Counted from the first letter of the stretch, positions 9,101 to 22,161 are shown. The stretch: DNA of 64,000 nt from Amoeboaphelidium occidentale (GCA_023515795.1 JALGPX010000017.1:117907-181906), one strand, 5' to 3'. Numbers and translations are program-made. Notes: generated by a model not told the origin, from the letters alone.

Positions 9101-12100
9101 TGGACCTCGCTTAAAGTTCAATCCTCTTGCTAAAAAGACTGCCGAGAAAGCTGTTGAAGAAACAAAACAGGATCTTACTCTCAAGACATTCTTGGAGAAG
9201 AATTTGGAAAAGCATCCAAGAATGGTGTCTACAGGAGGAACGTTCAGCAAGAAACAGTTTGTTCCGACTAAAGATTTCCTTTCTTTGGAAGAGCAAATGT
9301 CTTTCCAGAAGACTCCTTTGCCTACATCCATGTTGAAGATTCCTAATAGTCAAAGTCCTGAAAGTCAGAAACTGATTGATTTGGCGTGTGAATCGTTTAA
9401 GCTTTTGTCAAAGTTGCTTGATTTACCTTTGAAAAAGCCGGAAGAAGCCTACCAAGCTTTGAGAAAAGTTATTGAAATTGGAATCAAACATTCAGAATTG
9501 AGAGATGAAATTTTGATTCAGGCTATTAAACAATCCCATCCTCCATTGAAAGATGTTCCTAAGAACTTTGCTGATATTGAGGCGGCCTGCTGGCAATTCA
9601 TTGCTCTTTGCTGTGGCTGTTTTCCACCTAGCAAAGGATTCCAGAAAGTGTTCTTTAACTACTTGCATGAAGTCGTTGACAAGGAAAAGGCACGCGCAGG
9701 CACTACGAACAAAATGTCAGATGTCTTGAAAATGGCAACATATTCCGAACTGACTGTTAAGAAGTTGACTATGACTGGTGCAAGAAAGCTGCCTCCATCA
9801 TTGATTGAAGTTCAAATGGTTAGAACACAACAGCCAGTCTTGTGTAGATTCTACTTGATGGATGGCCAAGTTAAGGCTTGTGGAATTACTTCGGTAACTA
9901 CAGCCTCGGATATCATTCGTGATCTTTCGACAAGAATTGGATTGAAAGATTACAATGGATGGTCCATTTATGAAGTACTAGAAGATCCTTGGGAAGAACA
10001 TGTTATCAAAGCAACCGAATATGTATCTGATATTCTTGCATTTTGGGAAATGAGAAATTCGTCGTCTGTTACAGAGAGCGGCTATGATACCATTAGAAAG
10101 AAGAGCAAAAAGTCCACAACTGATGCATCTGGAAACAACGTTGCAATTGGAGCAGGAGAAACAAAGTTGTTCATGAAGAAGAGAATTTTCAAGAATGTGA
10201 GTGAAATTCCGGTTGATCCTATTGAGTTCAATCTTATTTATGCGCAAGCAGCTGTTGATGTCGCACATGATGTGTTCCCTATGAATGAAAAAACTGCGGT
10301 ACAATTTGCTGCTCTGAAGGCACAAGTCGACTGGGGAAATTTTGACATTTCTCAAAAGAAAAGATTTGAAAATATTGGCACCTACATTCCAGGTGCCTTG
10401 TTGAAGAATAATCCTGTCGAGCAATGGGTGAAGCTTATTGGCGAGCAACAACAGAAGTTCTTGGGGAAGAATGCAATGCAAGCACGTCTTCTCTATTTGG
10501 AAGGATTGAAGCAGTTTAAGTTCTACGGATCAACTCTATTCTCTGTTAAATTCAAAGGTTTCTGGCAACATCCAGAAAATGTTATTCTTGGTATCTCTAG
10601 CTCTGGTGTTTCCATTCTACTGAAGAACAAGACGCAAGTTGAAATGTTCACTTATAAAGAAATCCAGCATTGGGAAACAGATGGTGATACAATTACAATT
10701 GCGGTATTAAGGAACTCAACCACAGCACCTTCAAATGGAAAAGATGTTGCCAACGATAAAGCAGAATCTTACAAGTTTGAATGCAGAATGGTTGATGATA
10801 TCTCGACCTTGATGAAGGATTACTCTCCAAAGATTGGTGTTGATAGAAAGAAAGAAAGAGAATTTTACGCATCAGAGGCTGAAATCCAAGCATTGAACAA
10901 AGACTTGGATAAGGCAAAATTGATGTTGATTAAAAAGAGGATCGTTAAGCTTCCTGCTGGAATTCTAGATCAGAAAGGTCAGCCATTGAGTGTTATGTTT
11001 AAGTTACCCGGCGAAGGTTTAACATCGCCAGAGCCAGCGATTTCTTCTAGTCGTGCAAATTTGTTGGGAGCAACCGGTAAAGATGCCGCTGTTGCAAACG
11101 CTATTCCTGAAAAGGAAGCTTTGAAGTTACTTGAAGGATGGAAAGGTTGGGTAGCCAAGTTGACATGTCCTTTGCTTGTTCAACTTGATGGCGATATGGT
11201 TTTGTCTTCAATCGCACAGTCTGCATACAATTCATTGCTTGAATACTCTGGAGAAAAGAAAGCCGAGCCGCAAATTGGATCAAACTCTACCGCAAGCAAG
11301 AGAACCCTTATGCAAGTTACTCAGGCCCAAGAACCGAGTCAAATTGCTTCAATCATTCAACGATTGTTCATGTTTACCAAACTTATTGATGACTTCTACC
11401 TTCAGTTGTTGAAGATGACAACCGACTTTCCTCAACCAGATAGTAAAACTGCTTTGCAATACTGGAAAGCGCTTGCCGTACTTTGCGGCTGTGTAAGGCC
11501 TCAAATTCCTGAGGTGTTGGACTATTTGAAGGGGCATTTGAAGAGATACATGGTGATTGACCCAAAGACTCCAGTTGCTCAACAAAGGAAAGAAGAAGCT
11601 AAACATGCAAGATTTGCCTATAGAGCGTTACAAAGAGTTCTCATGACTGAGCCTAGAAAGTTCCCACCAAGTGTTGAAGAGGCTTCTTTCATGTATCGTT
11701 TATCGCCAGTTTTGATCAGAGTGTATTTCCCTGATGGTCAATTTAGAGCCGTGGGCTTTGATTCTAGTGCTAATGTTGAAGAAGTGGTGAATATTGTGAA
11801 AGAAAAGTTGAAGCTTGAACGAGCAACTGGTTTCGCCTTGTTCGAAGCTAGTGGTGATGTTGGTAAGTTTATGATGTCATCGTTTCTCACTTTTAGAACG
11901 CTATCTTTCAAAGAAGGAAAAAATGATGGATTTGCTGTCAAGAAGGGAGTCTGCAGCAAAAATCTCACAACCAGCAGGATCATCGAGTTCTTCCTTGTCT
12001 CTAGCAGACCCAAACAAGCAAACAAGATTTGTTATGAAGAAGAAACTCTTCTTAAGTCCTTTCCACCCACACAGTGACATTGAAGAAGACTTCTTGCTTG

Positions 12101-12699
12101 TGCAGGCACTGAATGATATTGCAAATGAGAAATTCCCATTGAGTCTTGATGACGCTTTGTATTTATGTGGATTGCGATGCCAAGTTGAGAATGGAGACTT
12201 CGTTCCAACGAAAAACATTGATTACAAGAAGGTTGCAGAGAAATTTATTCCGAAGGCGCTTCTTGATGATTCAGTAGGAGAGAAACTAAGCAAGGAGCAT
12301 TTGTCTTTAAGAGGAAAGAGTGTTTCAGATTGTAATCGTCTGTTCATGCACAGAGTCCGCGCATGGCCACAATATGGATCAGCTGTTTTTGATGTCGTCC
12401 AGTCGTATACAAATGATATTCCATCAAATTGTTGGTTGCTGGTTAACAAGGACGGAATCGCAATCAATGAAAGGGGAAAGAAAAATCCAATTTCTTCATA
12501 TTCCTTCAAAGAAATTGCTTCTCTCAGTCCCGACGATAACAGTATCATGATTGTTACTGATCATTCTCGTGGCGGTGTCAAGTATGTGTTCCAGACTTTG
12601 CAAGCAGAGGATATTGTCAACTTGATTCACGAGTATCAAGATGTTACCAAGGATCGTGGCTCCACTATGACTTTGGCTCCATCTAAAGTAGCAAACTAA
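6157..12699 (+). CDS. Unconventional myosin with tandem MyTH4-FERM tail (class VII/XXII-like)
   Basis: Actin motor of 2103 aa from seven exons: 6157-6163, 6207-6304, 6346-6408, 6445-6577, 6619-8205, 8242-11862, 11897-12699. The first coding exon is only 7 nt. Motor: P-loop [10 protein letters not shown], switch [11 protein letters not shown], switch II DIFGFE, SH1/SH2 helix [18 protein letters not shown]. Then 3-4 IQ motifs (~670-745), a charged Ala/Glu/Lys helix (~746-816), a poly-proline stretch (~896), MyTH4 (~1000-1160), FERM (~1163-1510), a second MyTH4 (~1593-1783) and a second FERM (~1786-2090). Such tails bind microtubules and membrane receptors in filopodial and transport myosins. 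The intron at 8206-8241 is 36 nt, in frame and stopless, so simple ORF calling would leave 12 spurious residues after FISGK. The N-terminus lacks an SH3-like domain. Confidence 0.95.
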
Positions 12700-12730
12700 A
12701 GAACTCTTGAAAGTTATTATGCTCGGAAGA

Positions 12731-12736
12731 AATAAA
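12731..12736 (+). terminator. Putative poly(A) signal for the myosin gene
   Basis: AATAAA 32 bp after the myosin stop codon, in the 81-bp space before the convergent carboxylase gene. Motif evidence only. Confidence 0.45.
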
Positions 12737-12780
12737 AAATGAATGCAGAAAAGATCTTTTTAATTCTCGAGCTGTAACAC

Positions 12781-14699
12781 TTACATTCTGAACACTCCAA
12801 ACTTTGTCTGTTCGATTGGTGCATTCATAGCGGCACTTATGGCTAGACCAAGAACACGTCTACTATCTTCTGGCTTTATGATACCATCATCCCATAATCT
12901 AGCAGAAGAAAAGTAAGGATGTCCTTCTTTCTCGTATCTCTCAACAATCGGTGTTTTGAAGGCTTGTTCCTGTTCAGCAGTCCACTAGAATATTACAAAG
13001 ATAATATGAGATTACCTGTTTTCCTTTCTTTGCGGCAGCATCTTTTGAAACAGTCGCCAGGACGTTTGCAGCTTGCTCTCCTCCCATGACAGATATTCTA
13101 CTATTTGGCCACATCCATAAAAACCTTGGCGAATATGCTCTTCCGCACATACCGTAATTACCGGCACCAAAACTTCCGCCGATTAACATGGTAAATTTTG
13201 GAACTTTGGCGCAAGACACTGCTGTAACCATCTTGGCACCATTCTTTGCAATTCCACCAGCCTCAGCCTTGGATCCAACCATAAAGCCTAGACGTAAGAA
13301 TGTTGTGCGATAAGAAACCTGTAATATTCTGCAAGAAAACCAATGGGATGTTCCTTTGACTGCAAAGTTCGATGAAATGAGCACCTTTTAGAGCAGATTC
13401 CGAAAATAAAATACCATTATTAGCAACAATGCCAACTCGGTGTCCATAAATCTTTGCGAATCCTGTTACCAAAGTTGTACCGTAGAGTTCTTTGAATTCT
13501 TGAAATTCACTTCCATCAACTATTCGAGCAATAACTTCTTTAACATTGAATGTCTTCTTAAGATTATCACCGACTATTCCACCAAGATCTGAGGCTGGGT
13601 ATAAAGGTTCTTTAACAGGAAACTGTGGTTCAATCTTTGGAGACCTATTCAAGTTTCCGACAATCATACGGCCTATTGCAAGAGCGTGCTCGTCGTTCTG
13701 AGCGTAATGATCAGTTACTCCAGAGGTTCTACAATGTAAATCGGCTCCTCCAAGGTCTTCTGCGCTAACTTCTTCTCCGGTAGCAGCCTTGACTAGCGGA
13801 GGCCCTCCTAGAAAAATTGTACCCTGTTTCGAAACAATAACACTTTCATCAGCCATAGCCGGAACATAAGCGCCACCTGCTGTGCAACTACCCAACACGA
13901 TCGCAATCTGAGGAATATTAAATGCAGACAAGTTTGCTTGATTATAGAATATTCTTCCAAAATGTTCCTTGTCAGGGAAAACATCAGCTTGTCTCGGTAA
14001 ATTGGCACCACCAGAGTCAACAAGATAAACGCAAGGAAGATTATTCTCTTTTGCTATTTCCTGAGCTCTTAAATGCTTCTTTACAGTAATCGGAAAGTAT
14101 GTTCCACCTTTAACAGTCGGGTCATTAGCGACAACAACACATTCAGTTCTAACCATAGCAGTCATTAGTTTGTGTCTAAAACTAATCAATTTACCCTGAT
14201 ATTCTGCCAATGCCTGTTATAATTCCACCAGCAGGAACATCATCTTCATACATTTCGTAACCTGCCAACTGTGAGAACTCCAGAAAAGGAGACCTTGAAA
14301 GTCAATATCACCACGCTTCAACGTAATTACCCAGGATCTAATAACCTCTGAATTCTGTCTCGAGGCAACAATTTGTTTCTAGCTAAATGCCGTTTCCTGG
14401 CTTCTTCCCCTCCGCCTAAGTTATAAATACAGCTTCTTCAACATGAAGCGAACCCTTCTGAATATTCTGAACAACGCGGTTCAAATCTTGTACCAATTTA
14501 TTCATTGCGGCTGCATTAGACTAAAGCGCATTGTGGTAAGTTCAGCTCAGACAAAACTAACTTTAAACTCTTCTGAATTGCGGTCGACATTTGTCTGTAA
14601 AACGGAAAGCGACTCTTCTCCAGGCCATAAATTTGTTTTGCCGGAGAATGTTCGAGAGCCCTGAAGGCTGAGTCTGTTGAATCGCAGTTTTAACCGCAT
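12781..14699 (-). CDS. Methylcrotonoyl-CoA carboxylase beta chain, mitochondrial (apparent frameshift)
   Basis: Carboxyltransferase subunit of leucine breakdown; transfers CO2 from biotin to 3-methylcrotonyl-CoA in mitochondria. Minus-strand exons: 14699-14562, 14520-14331, 14293-14195, 14148-13319, 13287-13016, 12984-12781 (introns 41, 37, 46, 31, 31 nt). Family landmarks: [107 protein letters not shown], and the terminal KFGVFRM. The start gives an Arg/Leu-rich presequence ([18 protein letters not shown]). Exon sum is 1733 nt, one short of a multiple of three: the frame slips inside 14423-14430, between EEAV and NLGGG. Everything else is intact, so a sequencing/assembly deletion is likelier than a pseudogene. 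Confidence 0.9.
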
Positions 14700-14795
14700 G
14701 GGAATCACAGCTCGCAACATCGTTTGAAATAATCACGATTAGGAGGAGTAACTGCAGGTTTCAATGTAAACACGATCATCTTATCGTTTCATCAT

Positions 14796-17246
14796 TTATT
14801 GGGCAGTTAGTATCCTGTGCGTCATCATGTGGAACAGACAATAGATCACCTTCTTCGCGTCTTCGACGGACTCAAAAGATTCATCAAATCTCAACCACTC
14901 TGGGTCACAATGAGCATAGTAGTTCATGAATAAATCTTTGAATTGCTTGAAGTAATACTTATCAGCGTAAGTATCAGAGGAGTCTGGATCGAAGGATTGG
15001 GGAACAGTAACCAATGCCAACTCCTGCTCCGTTGTTAGTTCCCTTTTTGCTTGAACCAGAATCCAGCAAACAAAATGACCGAATAACGAAGGACCATACT
15101 TTTTGAGGATCGGCAAGAATTCTGCATATAAAAACTCTGCATTGATGTGAATTGGAGGAAGAACACCTTCCTTGCAACGAATTCTTTCCTCCTTTTCTAA
15201 CCATCTAAAAACAGAATTCACATTTGATCCAGTTAGAGCGCTTATAGTATCACTTCTCTGTCTTGAAGGAGATACCGATTCTTCCGAGTAGAAATTGTCT
15301 TGTCCTGCTGTGTCAGCTTCTACAGATTCCATGATATCGTCGAACGCCGAACTGTCCGCCACTTTGTGTGATGTTATTGTTGGCGCTCCTTTTCCTTCCG
15401 GTCTACTCTCTGAGAAATGACGAGTTGACTTTTGCGCCAAAGCTTTAAGTTTAGGTTGTTCAACTGTTGATAGGGGACGTGGCGGTAATGAGACTTTTGG
15501 AAATTCAACTGGTACAGGAGGAGATGGTGCAGGTGCACTTGATGATGGTGGCGGTGGAGGGGGATAATTTGGACTACTTCCAGGTGATGGCGCAGCAGGA
15601 GCTGGAGCAGCGGGAGAAGGCATTGCCTCTTCGTCGAGAGAAACAGCGGATGGCGGTGGCGGGGGAGGAGCACGAGATGTTTTAACTTGAAGATTTGCTG
15701 ATTCCCTGACTACTTCTTTTCTTGGGGATGCACGTTTCTTCATTTTGGCATCAGTCGACGACTTTCCTTTAGCCATGTCATCTAGGATTATTTCCGCTTT
15801 TAACGCGCCACCTTCAGGATCAGTCACCTCAAATGTTGGTGTCTCGTTTAGCCTTTCATCTCGTATCCCAGGAGATGCGGTATGTACCGATTCCTTTTCT
15901 GCTTCTTGAAATAATGAAACGTCCGAGTTGTCTTTTGGAAGCAACATAATATTTTCATTGTCCTGTGCTTGAGGAAGTAATAAGGAACTTTTCTTAGCAA
16001 CATCATTTTTACCGCCTTGCTTTGCTTCTTGAGGTACTTCTTCTGCTATTGCGCTTGTTTTTTGTGCTGTATTTTTAGTTTCTTCTTTCTTATCATCCTT
16101 TTCTTCGTAAACGATTCTAAATGCTTCATTGAAAATGAATACAGCACCAGTGATATGTATCAGTAAACACACTGCTCCGAATAAAATCGCAACTACAAAA
16201 CTTCCTTGTCCAACTAGCCCAGCATCAATTATTGCCTTGAAATCAATATAAAGAAAGACTATTTCCTCGGCCAGTGTAGCAAGATTGATTAGAACAAAAA
16301 GAACAAGGTATGAAACCAAGTAACCTTTCGTATCCAAGATATTGATCTTGATGCATTCAGGACACTCAGAAATGATATTGTGAGCGGTGCTACCTGAAAT
16401 ACATGATTCGGATCTGTAAGTGATTACCATCTGACTTCTCAACTTTTTGAGGAACGATGTTGTTGCAGGATCATCTGCGTTAGGTTTAAATGCATCTTCT
16501 TTCTTTTCCTTCTTGACCATGGTGTACCAAAACGCATACAGGTAGAATATTGATACCATAATGTAACAAAAAGCGACAGTAATTGCTTGTACCACTTCCA
16601 TTTGAAACCATGGAAAGTATGCCAAAACTACGAACAAATTGTATGCCACCAGGAACTGAAACAAAGTGATCACCATGAAGATTGCCAACGACATGTATCT
16701 GGACGCCTTGCTCTGCGCCATTGATACAAAAAAGTGAAGCACAGGGGACGTCTTCTTGCTCACCAGTATCTTTCTAATAGGAGGTATCAGTAAGAATGGG
16801 CCTAGAGATAGAAAAATCGAGCCCTATAATTTAAAACATGTAACCAGAAGTGTATCATACCATTGCTAAACTCCATCTGATGATCTGCACCTTGTACTGT
16901 GTCAAGTATATCCTTGAGCCATCCACTTCGACATTTGATATCATTGAACTGACCTTAAAAATTGATTTAAATACCACAAGATGATTACCATTGCAAGCAT
17001 GACTGAAAAGGCCAAAGCAAGAATAGAGTAGATCGCAACCACCAACTTTGGCACAGTAGAGGACATTGCCAGTATAGCATCAAAGTAGCTCTTTGAGACC
17101 GTAAGACCACCGAATAGTGCAGCAAATGTCACAAAGAGTTCAGGCGGAAGGTAAGACAAGACTTGATCTCTAGTTTGTGATATCACAGATGCTTGAGTAC
17201 TATTCTGTACATCAATTATGGCCTGTAAGCCGTAGATATCAGCCAT
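14796..17246 (-). CDS. Unrecognised multi-TM protein with proline-rich cytosolic tail
   Basis: Not recognised. Three exons (17246-16989, 16953-16861, 16823-14796; introns 35 and 37 nt) give 792 aa; the splice joins are supported by open frame and intron signals, not homology. The first ~330 residues hold 6-7 hydrophobic helices with a short N-terminus bearing an NST glycosylation sequon. A ~300-residue charged low-complexity tail follows, with two poly-proline runs ([18 protein letters not shown]) that could bind profilin, SH3 or WW domains. The last ~150 residues (from about FRWLEKEER) are predicted helical and well ordered, ending MMTHRILTAQ. Seven helices plus a signalling-type tail would fit a receptor, but I see no GPCR motif. 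Its start is 97 bp from the divergent BRE1 gene. Confidence 0.75.
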
Positions 17247-17343
17247 TTGAAAGAACGCTCCGTTATTTCCTCAGGAAGGTGTGAAACAGTTTTGCAAAGC
17301 GATCAACCGCGAGCAGAAAAATCAAACTCGACGTCTTTAGAAA

Positions 17344-19810
17344 ATGTCCGGAGGACGAGAACCAAGGAAAAGGAAGCTTTCCGGAGAAGGACAGGATGAT
17401 CTCTCTGGCGGCAAAAGACCGTCTATTGACTTGGAAAACATGGATTTAACGGATCCGGTAAGAATCCATGATGTGATTCTAATTAACTGTCGTAGGATTT
17501 CCTGGAGTTGTACCAAAAAGATGCGATTTGGCGTGAAATGGAGGTGTACAGAATGCGGCTCGCCGTGGCCCAGCAAGAGAGCGAACAGGGGCGGCGGAAG
17601 ATGATCGAATTACAAAAGTGTTTATCTGTCCTTCATTCTGCGTGGAAGAGCTTTCAAGATGGACTGCTTTCAGCTACGGAAAGCTCCAGCAAAGTTGAGT
17701 CTATCGATGCGCTATTGGGGGAAATACTTAAAGGTTCTGTGGAAGATGGCGCAACGGATAAATTAGCTGGTCAAATGCAGAAAACTGTTGCTTCAGTATT
17801 AGGCGGATTATCAGGCAAGCTGGCGCATTTAGGGGCGCAAGATACAATTCAAAAACTACTCCAGCGAGAATCTACTTTGTTATTGGAGCTTAATCGGATA
17901 AAAAGCGATATCATAAGCGCAGATGCTCAGATCAAAGAGTGGGAGTCAAAGCATGCCCGTCTTGAGGAGCAATTGGTTCACGCGGAACGAAAATTGCTAA
18001 GAGAGCGCAGTAAAGTTGCTAAGAAAGCTTTTGATGTTCCTGAATCTTCTACGAAAGAATCTAAAGAAGAAGCTAGTCAAGAAACACAGCTCGGTTCTTC
18101 ATCGCAATTATCCAATGCAGAATCCAAAACTTCAATGAATATTGATCAAACTGTATTGGAAGAATACGATGAAAAACTGAAGATGCTTCAAGTTCTGGCT
18201 GAAGGCAGATTAACACAGCTACAAAAATCAGAACAAGAACGAGCAACTCTTCAAAGACAAGTTGATAAATACGCCTCCGAAATTCAATGCCTTCCTGAGT
18301 CAGCCCTTCAAGACGTCCCGGCGTACAAGGAATTGTTTGAGAAATTTGATACACTTCAGCATCAACTCGATTCAAAGAAGGCTGAAATTGAACAGCTTTA
18401 CGTTGAAACCAACGAATTGAAGACTTCAAGGCGTATATACCAAGAAGCGATTCAGAATGACGAGCAAAATTATAAGGGCGTTCTGGAATCTGAAATCAGT
18501 AAGCTAACTCAGGATTTAACAAGAATTAGAGCTAATCGAGATTCGTTCGTTTCCAAAATGGAAAAGTTTCAACAGAAACTCAAGTCTACGGAGCATAATT
18601 ATGAGTTCGCAAAAGAAAAATTAGATTTCTTCAACCAGCGAATTGTCATTTTACTTGAAGAGAATCGAAGGCTTAAGAAAGATATTGCTTCAAGAACAGG
18701 TGATGCTGAATTTTACAAAGATGTTGTTTTGGCTTGCGAAATCATTCAGCCTGAAGATGGTGCGCCTTCTTTGAAGGGACTTTACGCGACATTGAAAGAG
18801 AAAGAACTCTCTTTAAAACAAAATGATACTATTGATGATGCAAATCACGAATTTGTGACCGTGAGAAACAAGCTAGAACACTATGAGAAAGTATTAGGAT
18901 CAGATGTTAACGCCAATAACTTATCCAAGCGTTTAGAAGAGAGACAAAAGTCTCTGGAGATCGCAGAGCTTCGACTTAAAAACTACGAGGAGGCACAAGC
19001 TGGGCTTTTAGCTGAGATCGAAGTGATTTCTGAAAGCTTCACGAACTTGGAAAAGAAGGAATCGGAAAAGGACGAAGTTATTCAGGACAAAGATGAAGAA
19101 ATACAGCGGTTATTATCTGAGAAGCATAAAATCGAACAAAGAATGGCGCTTTTGGTTAAAGAAAAGGACTCTCTGAACAACAAGCACATTGCTCTTGGAA
19201 AACAAAGCTCTAAACAAAATGAATACATAAAGAAACTGGAAGCTGAGAAGAGAGCCAAAGAGTTTACTCTTGTCAATTTAGAAAAAGAACTTGAAGATTC
19301 CAAGCTTGTTGCAAAGAAGCACGAAGAAACGGCGCAGGATACTCTTCGACAACTGCATGTTCTCACGAAAAAGCTAGAAGTATATGATCGAAGACATGTT
19401 GATGTAAGTTTTATGTTTAATAACTCTAATATCTCCAGGTTAATGATGTTTTGCAGCAAAAGGAAGCTCAGATTGAGGAGTATCGAAAGAAAGAACTTGA
19501 GATTTCTGAAGAAAATAAGAAGCTTCAAACTCGGCTGGAATACCTTGAAAAACGAGTATCTGGCGCTGGTTCATCTGAAGACGATCCTGTTGTTGTTAAC
19601 CTTAAACAACAAGTGGAAGACTTGCTGTTATTCAAGAAGGTCAGTCAATGCAATGTTTGCAATTTCAGGTTAAAGAAGTTCGTTATCTTAAGATGTATGC
19701 ATGTATTTTGTCAAAATTGTGTCGAAGAACGACTCGAAAGCCGACAAAGGCGATGTCCAGAATGTGGGATTAATTTTGGACAAGGAGACGTAAAACAAAT
19801 TTATATATAG
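17344..19810 (+). CDS. BRE1: E3 ubiquitin ligase BRE1 (histone H2B monoubiquitination)
   Basis: RING-type ligase that, with Rad6, monoubiquitinates histone H2B during transcription. Exons 17344-17457, 17496-19403, 19439-19810 (introns 38 and 35 nt) encode 797 aa. The N-terminus has the RNF20/BRE1 motif DFLELYQKDAIWREME right after intron 1. Residues ~60-700 are almost continuous coiled coil. The C-terminal RING reads CNVCNFRLKKFVILRCMHVF then CQNCVEERLESRQRRCPEC and FGQGDVKQIYI, the BRE1-specific ending. Length is close to yeast Bre1 (700) and RNF20 (975). It converges with VAC14, with 32 bp between stops. Confidence 0.95.
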
Positions 19811-19842
19811 TTCTGCTTGAAATAGACTGTTGGTTGCAATGA

Positions 19843-22108
19843 TTACCCATTGGTGGGCTTGCGGTGATTTTGATGTTTAGTTTGCAGTTTTCTAAAATGC
19901 AACAGAAGAACTTCCGTTCTGCTGGCATCGTCTGTACCATTTTGCGACTTCCGATTCTTTACAAGCTGTGGGGAAGCAGAAGATCCAGCCATTTGAGCAA
20001 CGTGTAAGTAACCAAGACTACTAACACTATTCAGTCTGTTTCTTAGAGTTGCAAACGCTGAACTTTGCGGTAACAACATCAGTAAACCATATAAGCATTT
20101 GTATAAGCTTGGGTACTTATTTGGCTCTAACAACTGAAGACGCAAATAGGTAAATACTGGTGACTCTAGCAGCTGAACCAACTTATCTAGTTGAACCAAC
20201 AAAGAAACACTTATATCCAGTTCTGTGAACATTTGAAGTAATGCCGAAGCGTGATCATAAGACTGGCAAATTAAACACAAAGAAAGTGCGCTCACAGCAT
20301 TGTGACACCAAGATTTGTACAGAGTAGTGAATAAAGAAAGACTGTTCTGATTTCCAATATCTCTCAATTTGTACCTTAGCTCTGATGCCTCGTTTGCGGT
20401 GACAAGAATCAAATTTAGTGTCTGCACCATTGTTCCCGCGAATTCCAAATCCTCTTCAGCGTCCAGAATTTCAGCAAATGTCTTGAATATCCATTCACTG
20501 TCGAGGTGAACACAAAGTTGCCTTACTATGAGGCTGCCTCTTGCTTCCAATAAATTTCGATCGGTTGAGAATAAACTCAGAAGGCTTGAGATGATCTTTG
20601 AAAAATACTCGTCGCCGGAGTAAGAAGATATCTGTGCCAGAAGCTCTAAATCCTTTTTTACAACCAACTCCGATTGATCAGTAAGCGTTTTCAATAATGC
20701 TGGAAAAGTACCAGAATCTGTGGATATGACTCTGCGCGGCGACTTTTTGTGAAGCATCAATAACCATTCAATTGCTACAACCCTAGTCTTTTCGTGTTCA
20801 TTCAGAAACAACAGAGTCAGTGCGTTAACAGTGGATTCGAAATCAAGTTTAGGAATATACTTTTGCAAGTCCTCATCTGTGGCATTCTTCTCTTCTTTAA
20901 CCATCTTTGTTACAAGTCTTCTTAAATGCCTATCGCAAATCTCACTTTCGCGTCTAATAGACGGACTAGGATGGGCCAAACATGTTAGAACACTTGAAAT
21001 CAAGTCTGAAGCGATAGACAATGCGACATCACCAGCCAAAATTACAAATTGACCCAACCACGATAAAGCAATATGTTTCGTTCTTTCATCTGCCAATGGT
21101 CTTGTATGAGGCAGAAGAATTGTAATAAGCCTAGCAAATGGAATTGAAATGTTTCTCGTTGATTTTGTTCCAGTCTCAACAACTTCTTCGTTGTTTTCTT
21201 TCAAAGTCAACTTTGCATTGTTGAATAAATCATCTGTTTCATCGATTAATGGATTAAAATCTGTCTGATGAAGCGCTATTTCTCGGATTTCTTTAAGGAA
21301 CTCAGCCAGAATATTGGAAGCATTCATTCTAACATCTTCATTTGCATCCGAAACAAACCCTAAAAGACCGTCCAGGAATTCCGGAAGATACGATATAAGC
21401 TCCAGCTCAGGCACAGAGTCTAAAACAGTGACCCATGATATGAGGAATGATCTTGTGAACGGATTAACAGCGTAGATTCTTTCAGCCAACAGAGGAATGA
21501 ATGCCTTTAAATCAAAGTTCGTAACTGGATTCTGCAATGGATCAATGTCATCTTTCTCTGTGTGCTGCGAGTGTTCTGTAACAATATCCTTAATAAGTCT
21601 GTCCAGTAAATCTGCTCCGTTCTTGACGCTAATCTCAGAATCGGCAGATAACTTGCTTAAGTGATCAAACACTTCATTAAAGAATATAAGAACATCAGAC
21701 CGGGCAACTTTCGCAATATTGTACATGGCCTCGCAGGCATAATATCTGACACGGGCATCTTGATCACCAAGACAAGTTAAAACAGGCGGAATAATCTCCG
21801 TCAAGTGCGGTTTTAAGTCTTCTTGGCCAAGAGCAAAAGCAGTAGCAGCCAGTCCGATTAATCCTCCATTCCGGGAATTCGGCGACACTGAGTAGGCGAA
21901 GTCTTGAATTAAAACTTCGATTATCTTTTGAACTTTAACGGAACCATCTTGACTCGCTTGGAAGTCTCTCACAAGTCTAAAAGTTATCGAAAGGTTAAAG
22001 CGAGAGCAAATTCTACTTTTCTACATCCAGCGCTGCTGCTTTTCGCTTTTCGTAAAACTTGTCTCCAAGTCCCCGGAGTATAGCACTGGGCAAAACTGAA
22101 TCAGCCAT
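19843..22108 (-). CDS. VAC14: VAC14, scaffold of the PIKfyve/Fab1 complex
   Basis: HEAT-repeat scaffold that holds Fab1/PIKfyve and Fig4 together and controls PI(3,5)P2 on endosomes and vacuoles. Two exons (22108-22017 and 21976-19843, 40-nt intron) encode 741 aa. The N-terminus (SAILRGLGDKFYEKRKAAAL, then LVRDF) and the NGGLIGLAATAFALG and RVRYYACEAMYNIAKVAR repeats are the conserved VAC14 first HEAT block. Further repeats (FDLKAFIPLLAERIYAVNPF; FLISWVTVLDSVP) and the C-terminal LLLHFRKLQTKH match the family. The first exon is too short for a simple ORF search and was recovered by splicing. Confidence 0.95.
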
Positions 22109-22161
22109 GTTCGATTAGAAAACAACAGGTGGAAAGGAATATATTTCTATCACTTAGGAAT

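Noticed and set aside
8747-9331. 194-codon ORF antisense to the myosin neck/tail
   Set aside because: Low-complexity Ser/Gly product created by complement of Ala/Glu/Lys and poly-Pro codons; shadow ORF.
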